NCBI GenBank assembly: GCA_002405435.1
Contig: DHLU01000014.1
Span: 4,019-12,378 of the forward strand
Length of the DNA: 8,360 nt
Source of the DNA: Flavobacteriales bacterium UBA4660
Lineage (GTDB): Bacteria; Bacteroidota; Bacteroidia; Flavobacteriales_D; Sanyastnellaceae
Direction: 5' to 3'
The notes beneath the pieces are model-generated. The model did not search any database and was not told the DNA's origin. It worked only from the letters and a program-made list of their open reading frames with translations. Both the position numbers and the translations under genes were made by a program. Positions 6,999 through 8,360 of this stretch are shown here, one piece after another; positions within the stretch are counted from its first letter, which is position 1; the number at the start of each line of letters is the position of its first letter.

Positions 6999-7018
6999 CA
7001 GCGATGCCGGCAACGCTG
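6999..7018. repeat. 20-base near-perfect palindrome
   Basis: CAGCGATGCC is followed directly by GGCAACGCTG. The second half is the reverse complement of the first except at one position pair (A opposite A at 7004 and 7013). It lies 32 bases after the msrA stop and 64 bases before the start of the glycosyltransferase gene. It could be a dyad binding site for a dimeric regulator. With no spacer and no T run after it, it is a poor terminator. This could still be chance in G+C-rich DNA. Confidence 0.35.
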
Positions 7019-7082
7019 AGCGTGGGGCAGTTCAGCAGGTATTCCGCTTCATTTTACAGGTATTTTGTGTTAGTTTTCGCCC

Positions 7083-8300
7083 ATGGGAGGCCAGACAGTC
7101 TTTGCGCGTTGGCGAAATGGTTTTTTGGTGACCGCAGTGTTGCTGTGCATAGGATACCGTGTCCTGTCGGTGCACAACGGGCGCGACCAGATGGCTGATT
7201 TTCGTGTTTACTATGATGCCGCCTCTGCGTTGCGCACGGGCGATCAGGTCTATGGCCTCGCCTTTGGGGTAAGCAGCGGTTTTTATAAGTACGCCCCCGT
7301 TGCTGCTGCGCTCTTTATTCCCTTCACCTGGCTGGACTATGCGGTGGCAGCACATCTCTACTATGCTTTGGTAACCCTGGCAATTTTGATGGCTGTTGTG
7401 TTGTTTGCGGCGGAGATGCGCAGGGAAACAGGGGAACAAAAGGCCTGGTGGTTGTTTTTGTTTCCCGTGGTTTTTCTCGCCGACCACCTGGAGCGGGAAC
7501 TGCACCTGGGCAATGTGAATGTCTTTCTTCTCTTGCTTGCCTATGCCGTGTTCTGCAGCATTCGAAGTGGCCGGGAATGGCTGGCAGGACTGCTCTTTGC
7601 GGTAATCGTTGTTTTCAAACCACATTTTCTGGTACTCGCCCCGTGGATTGTCTGGAAGCAGCAATGGCGGGCGATCTTTTCCTTTTGCATTTCACTACCC
7701 GTCTTGCTCGCCATGCCGGCCCTGCTGACCGGGTGGAGCCAAAACCTATCCCTGCACAACCAGTGGATAGCGGCCATGCGCGACCACAACGTGCACCTTT
7801 CCGAAAGCCCCAACACAGTATATGGTATCCTCCATCACTGGCTGCTCAAACCCATGCACCTGACGGTTACAGACTGGTTTGTTCCGGCGGTGTTTGCCGG
7901 TGTGGCACTGGCGCTGTTGGTGTATGTGCTCTTTCTTGATGCCCGACAGCCGCGCTGGAAGGCAGTGCCCTATATGGAATTTTTTCTGCCGCTTGCGCTG
8001 GTTCCGAACATTGTGCATACCGATACCGAACACTTTATGTGGACCCTGCCGCTTCTATTTATTATAGCGGCCCTGATGCGCGAGGCCTGGCAGGGAAAAT
8101 GGGGGAGCTGGATATTTCTGGTGGTGGCCTTTATTCCCTATACCCTTAATTCTCCTGATATTGTGGGCAAAAGGGGTGCGCATATGTTTGATGAGGAAGG
8201 AGGTCTTGGCGCAGCAAACCTGGTTATTGTGCTTGTGGCTGTGTGGGTGCATAACCGCTACCACCAGCGGCGCATGGCACCTGACCTGCCGGCTATTTGA
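7083..8300 (+). CDS. Multi-span membrane glycosyltransferase, GT87/DUF2029-like
   Basis: A 405-residue integral membrane protein with about nine to eleven hydrophobic segments. The overall pattern fits the GT87 (DUF2029) family of GT-C-fold enzymes, which transfer a sugar from a polyprenyl phosphate donor on the outer face of the inner membrane. Features seen: an N-terminal span (about 14-30), then ADFRVYYDAASALRTGDQVY (38-57) with Asp39 as the likely catalytic acid, FYKYAPVAAALFIPF (67-81), HLGNVNVFLLLLAY (141-154), FKPHFLVLAPWIVWKQQWR (178-196) and a late DTEHFMWTLPL (314-324). Donor and acceptor cannot be inferred. The ATG at 7083 is the first in frame after a TAG at 7071. No clean promoter is visible; TATTTTG at 7061-7067 is one base short of TAnnTTTG. 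No polysaccharide or lipid-glycan genes adjoin it. The last 8 bases overlap a convergent gene. Confidence 0.8.
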   Translation: MGGQTVFARWRNGFLVTAVLLCIGYRVLSVHNGRDQMADFRVYYDAASALRTGDQVYGLAFGVSSGFYKYAPVAAALFIPFTWLDYAVAAHLYYALVTLAILMAVVLFAAEMRRETGEQKAWWLFLFPVVFLADHLERELHLGNVNVFLLLLAYAVFCSIRSGREWLAGLLFAVIVVFKPHFLVLAPWIVWKQQWRAIFSFCISLPVLLAMPALLTGWSQNLSLHNQWIAAMRDHNVHLSESPNTVYGILHHWLLKPMHLTVTDWFVPAVFAGVALALLVYVLFLDARQPRWKAVPYMEFFLPLALVPNIVHTDTEHFMWTLPLLFIIAALMREAWQGKWGSWIFLVVAFIPYTLNSPDIVGKRGAHMFDEEGGLGAANLVIVLVAVWVHNRYHQRRMAPDLPAI

Positions 8301-8317
8301 AGCCGCGCTCCTTTTTT
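8290..8317 (+). terminator. Possible intrinsic terminator of the glycosyltransferase gene
   Basis: CGGCT (8290-8294) pairs with AGCCG (8301-8305) around a 6-base loop that holds the stop codon. After six bases there is a run of six T (8312-8317). The stem is only 5 pairs and the T run is slightly distant, so this is a weak candidate. Most of it lies inside the coding end of the opposing gene. Confidence 0.35.
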
Positions 8318-8360
8318 AGCTGCTCATAGGCTTCCTGTACCTTGACAAATTTTTCCTGTG
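8293..8360 (-). CDS. C-terminal end of a J-domain-like protein (5' part outside window)
   Basis: On the minus strand an open frame enters from the right edge and ends at TAG (complement of 8293-8295). The 21 visible codons give QEKFVKVQEAYEQLKKERG and then FK. This matches the last helices of a J domain (KF..V.EAYE.LK..RG), which in DnaJ-type co-chaperones stimulates the ATPase of DnaK/Hsp70. The J domain here would be the extreme C-terminus, as in DjlA/TerB-type proteins, whose J domain is C-terminal. The HPD signature would lie outside the window, so the assignment rests on one helix. The stop overlaps the stop of the convergent glycosyltransferase gene, sharing 8293-8300. The frame is very probably real; the family is a reasonable but unproven call. 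Confidence 0.65.
   Translation of the reverse strand, partial: QEKFVKVQEAYEQLKKERGFK

Noticed and set aside
7032..7664. Minus-strand ORF of 210 codons
   Set aside because: It is antisense to the first half of the glycosyltransferase gene and looks like a low-information shadow.

Overview
The window comes from a member of the Bacteroidota with a fairly high G+C genome. Four things point there: a type I signal peptidase with the long insert between its lysine and box E motifs that is usual in this phylum, a WbqC-family gene right behind it, TAnnTTTG-type -7 promoter elements instead of a sigma70 -10 box, and start codons without clear Shine-Dalgarno sequences. I cannot name the genus. Nearly all of the DNA is coding and no stretch over 300 bases lacks a gene. 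I see no tRNA or rRNA, no insertion sequence and no CRISPR array.

Layout. (1) Bases 1-1410, plus strand: the 3' part of lepB, then a WbqC-family gene 9 bases later. (2) Bases 1443-3381, minus strand: hisS for histidyl-tRNA synthetase, a DinB-fold gene starting 3 bases after it, and upstream of hisS a possible 26-residue single-span membrane peptide. (3) Bases 3395-3475: a compact divergent control region with one TAnnTTTG element on each strand and a leader hairpin ahead of the next gene. (4) Bases 3476-8300, plus strand: a seven-repeat WD40 beta-propeller protein, an outer-membrane beta-barrel protein (probably DUF5723-like), a 79-residue two-span membrane protein, an exported and probably lipid-anchored peptide methionine sulfoxide reductase MsrA, and a multi-span GT87/DUF2029-like glycosyltransferase. 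(5) Bases 8293-8360, minus strand: the last 21 codons of a J-domain-like protein, overlapping the glycosyltransferase gene tail to tail by 8 bases.

How they relate. Much of the content is cell-envelope work: signal peptide cleavage, an outer-membrane barrel, envelope repair of oxidised methionine, lipid-linked sugar transfer, and WbqC, whose family has been linked to surface polysaccharide. The rest is housekeeping (hisS) or of unknown role (DinB, WD40, small membrane proteins). I found no convincing sign of a new multi-gene system. The points most worth a second look are the tiny ORF before hisS, the divergent promoter region, the export signal on MsrA, the palindrome before the glycosyltransferase gene and the overlapping convergent gene ends.
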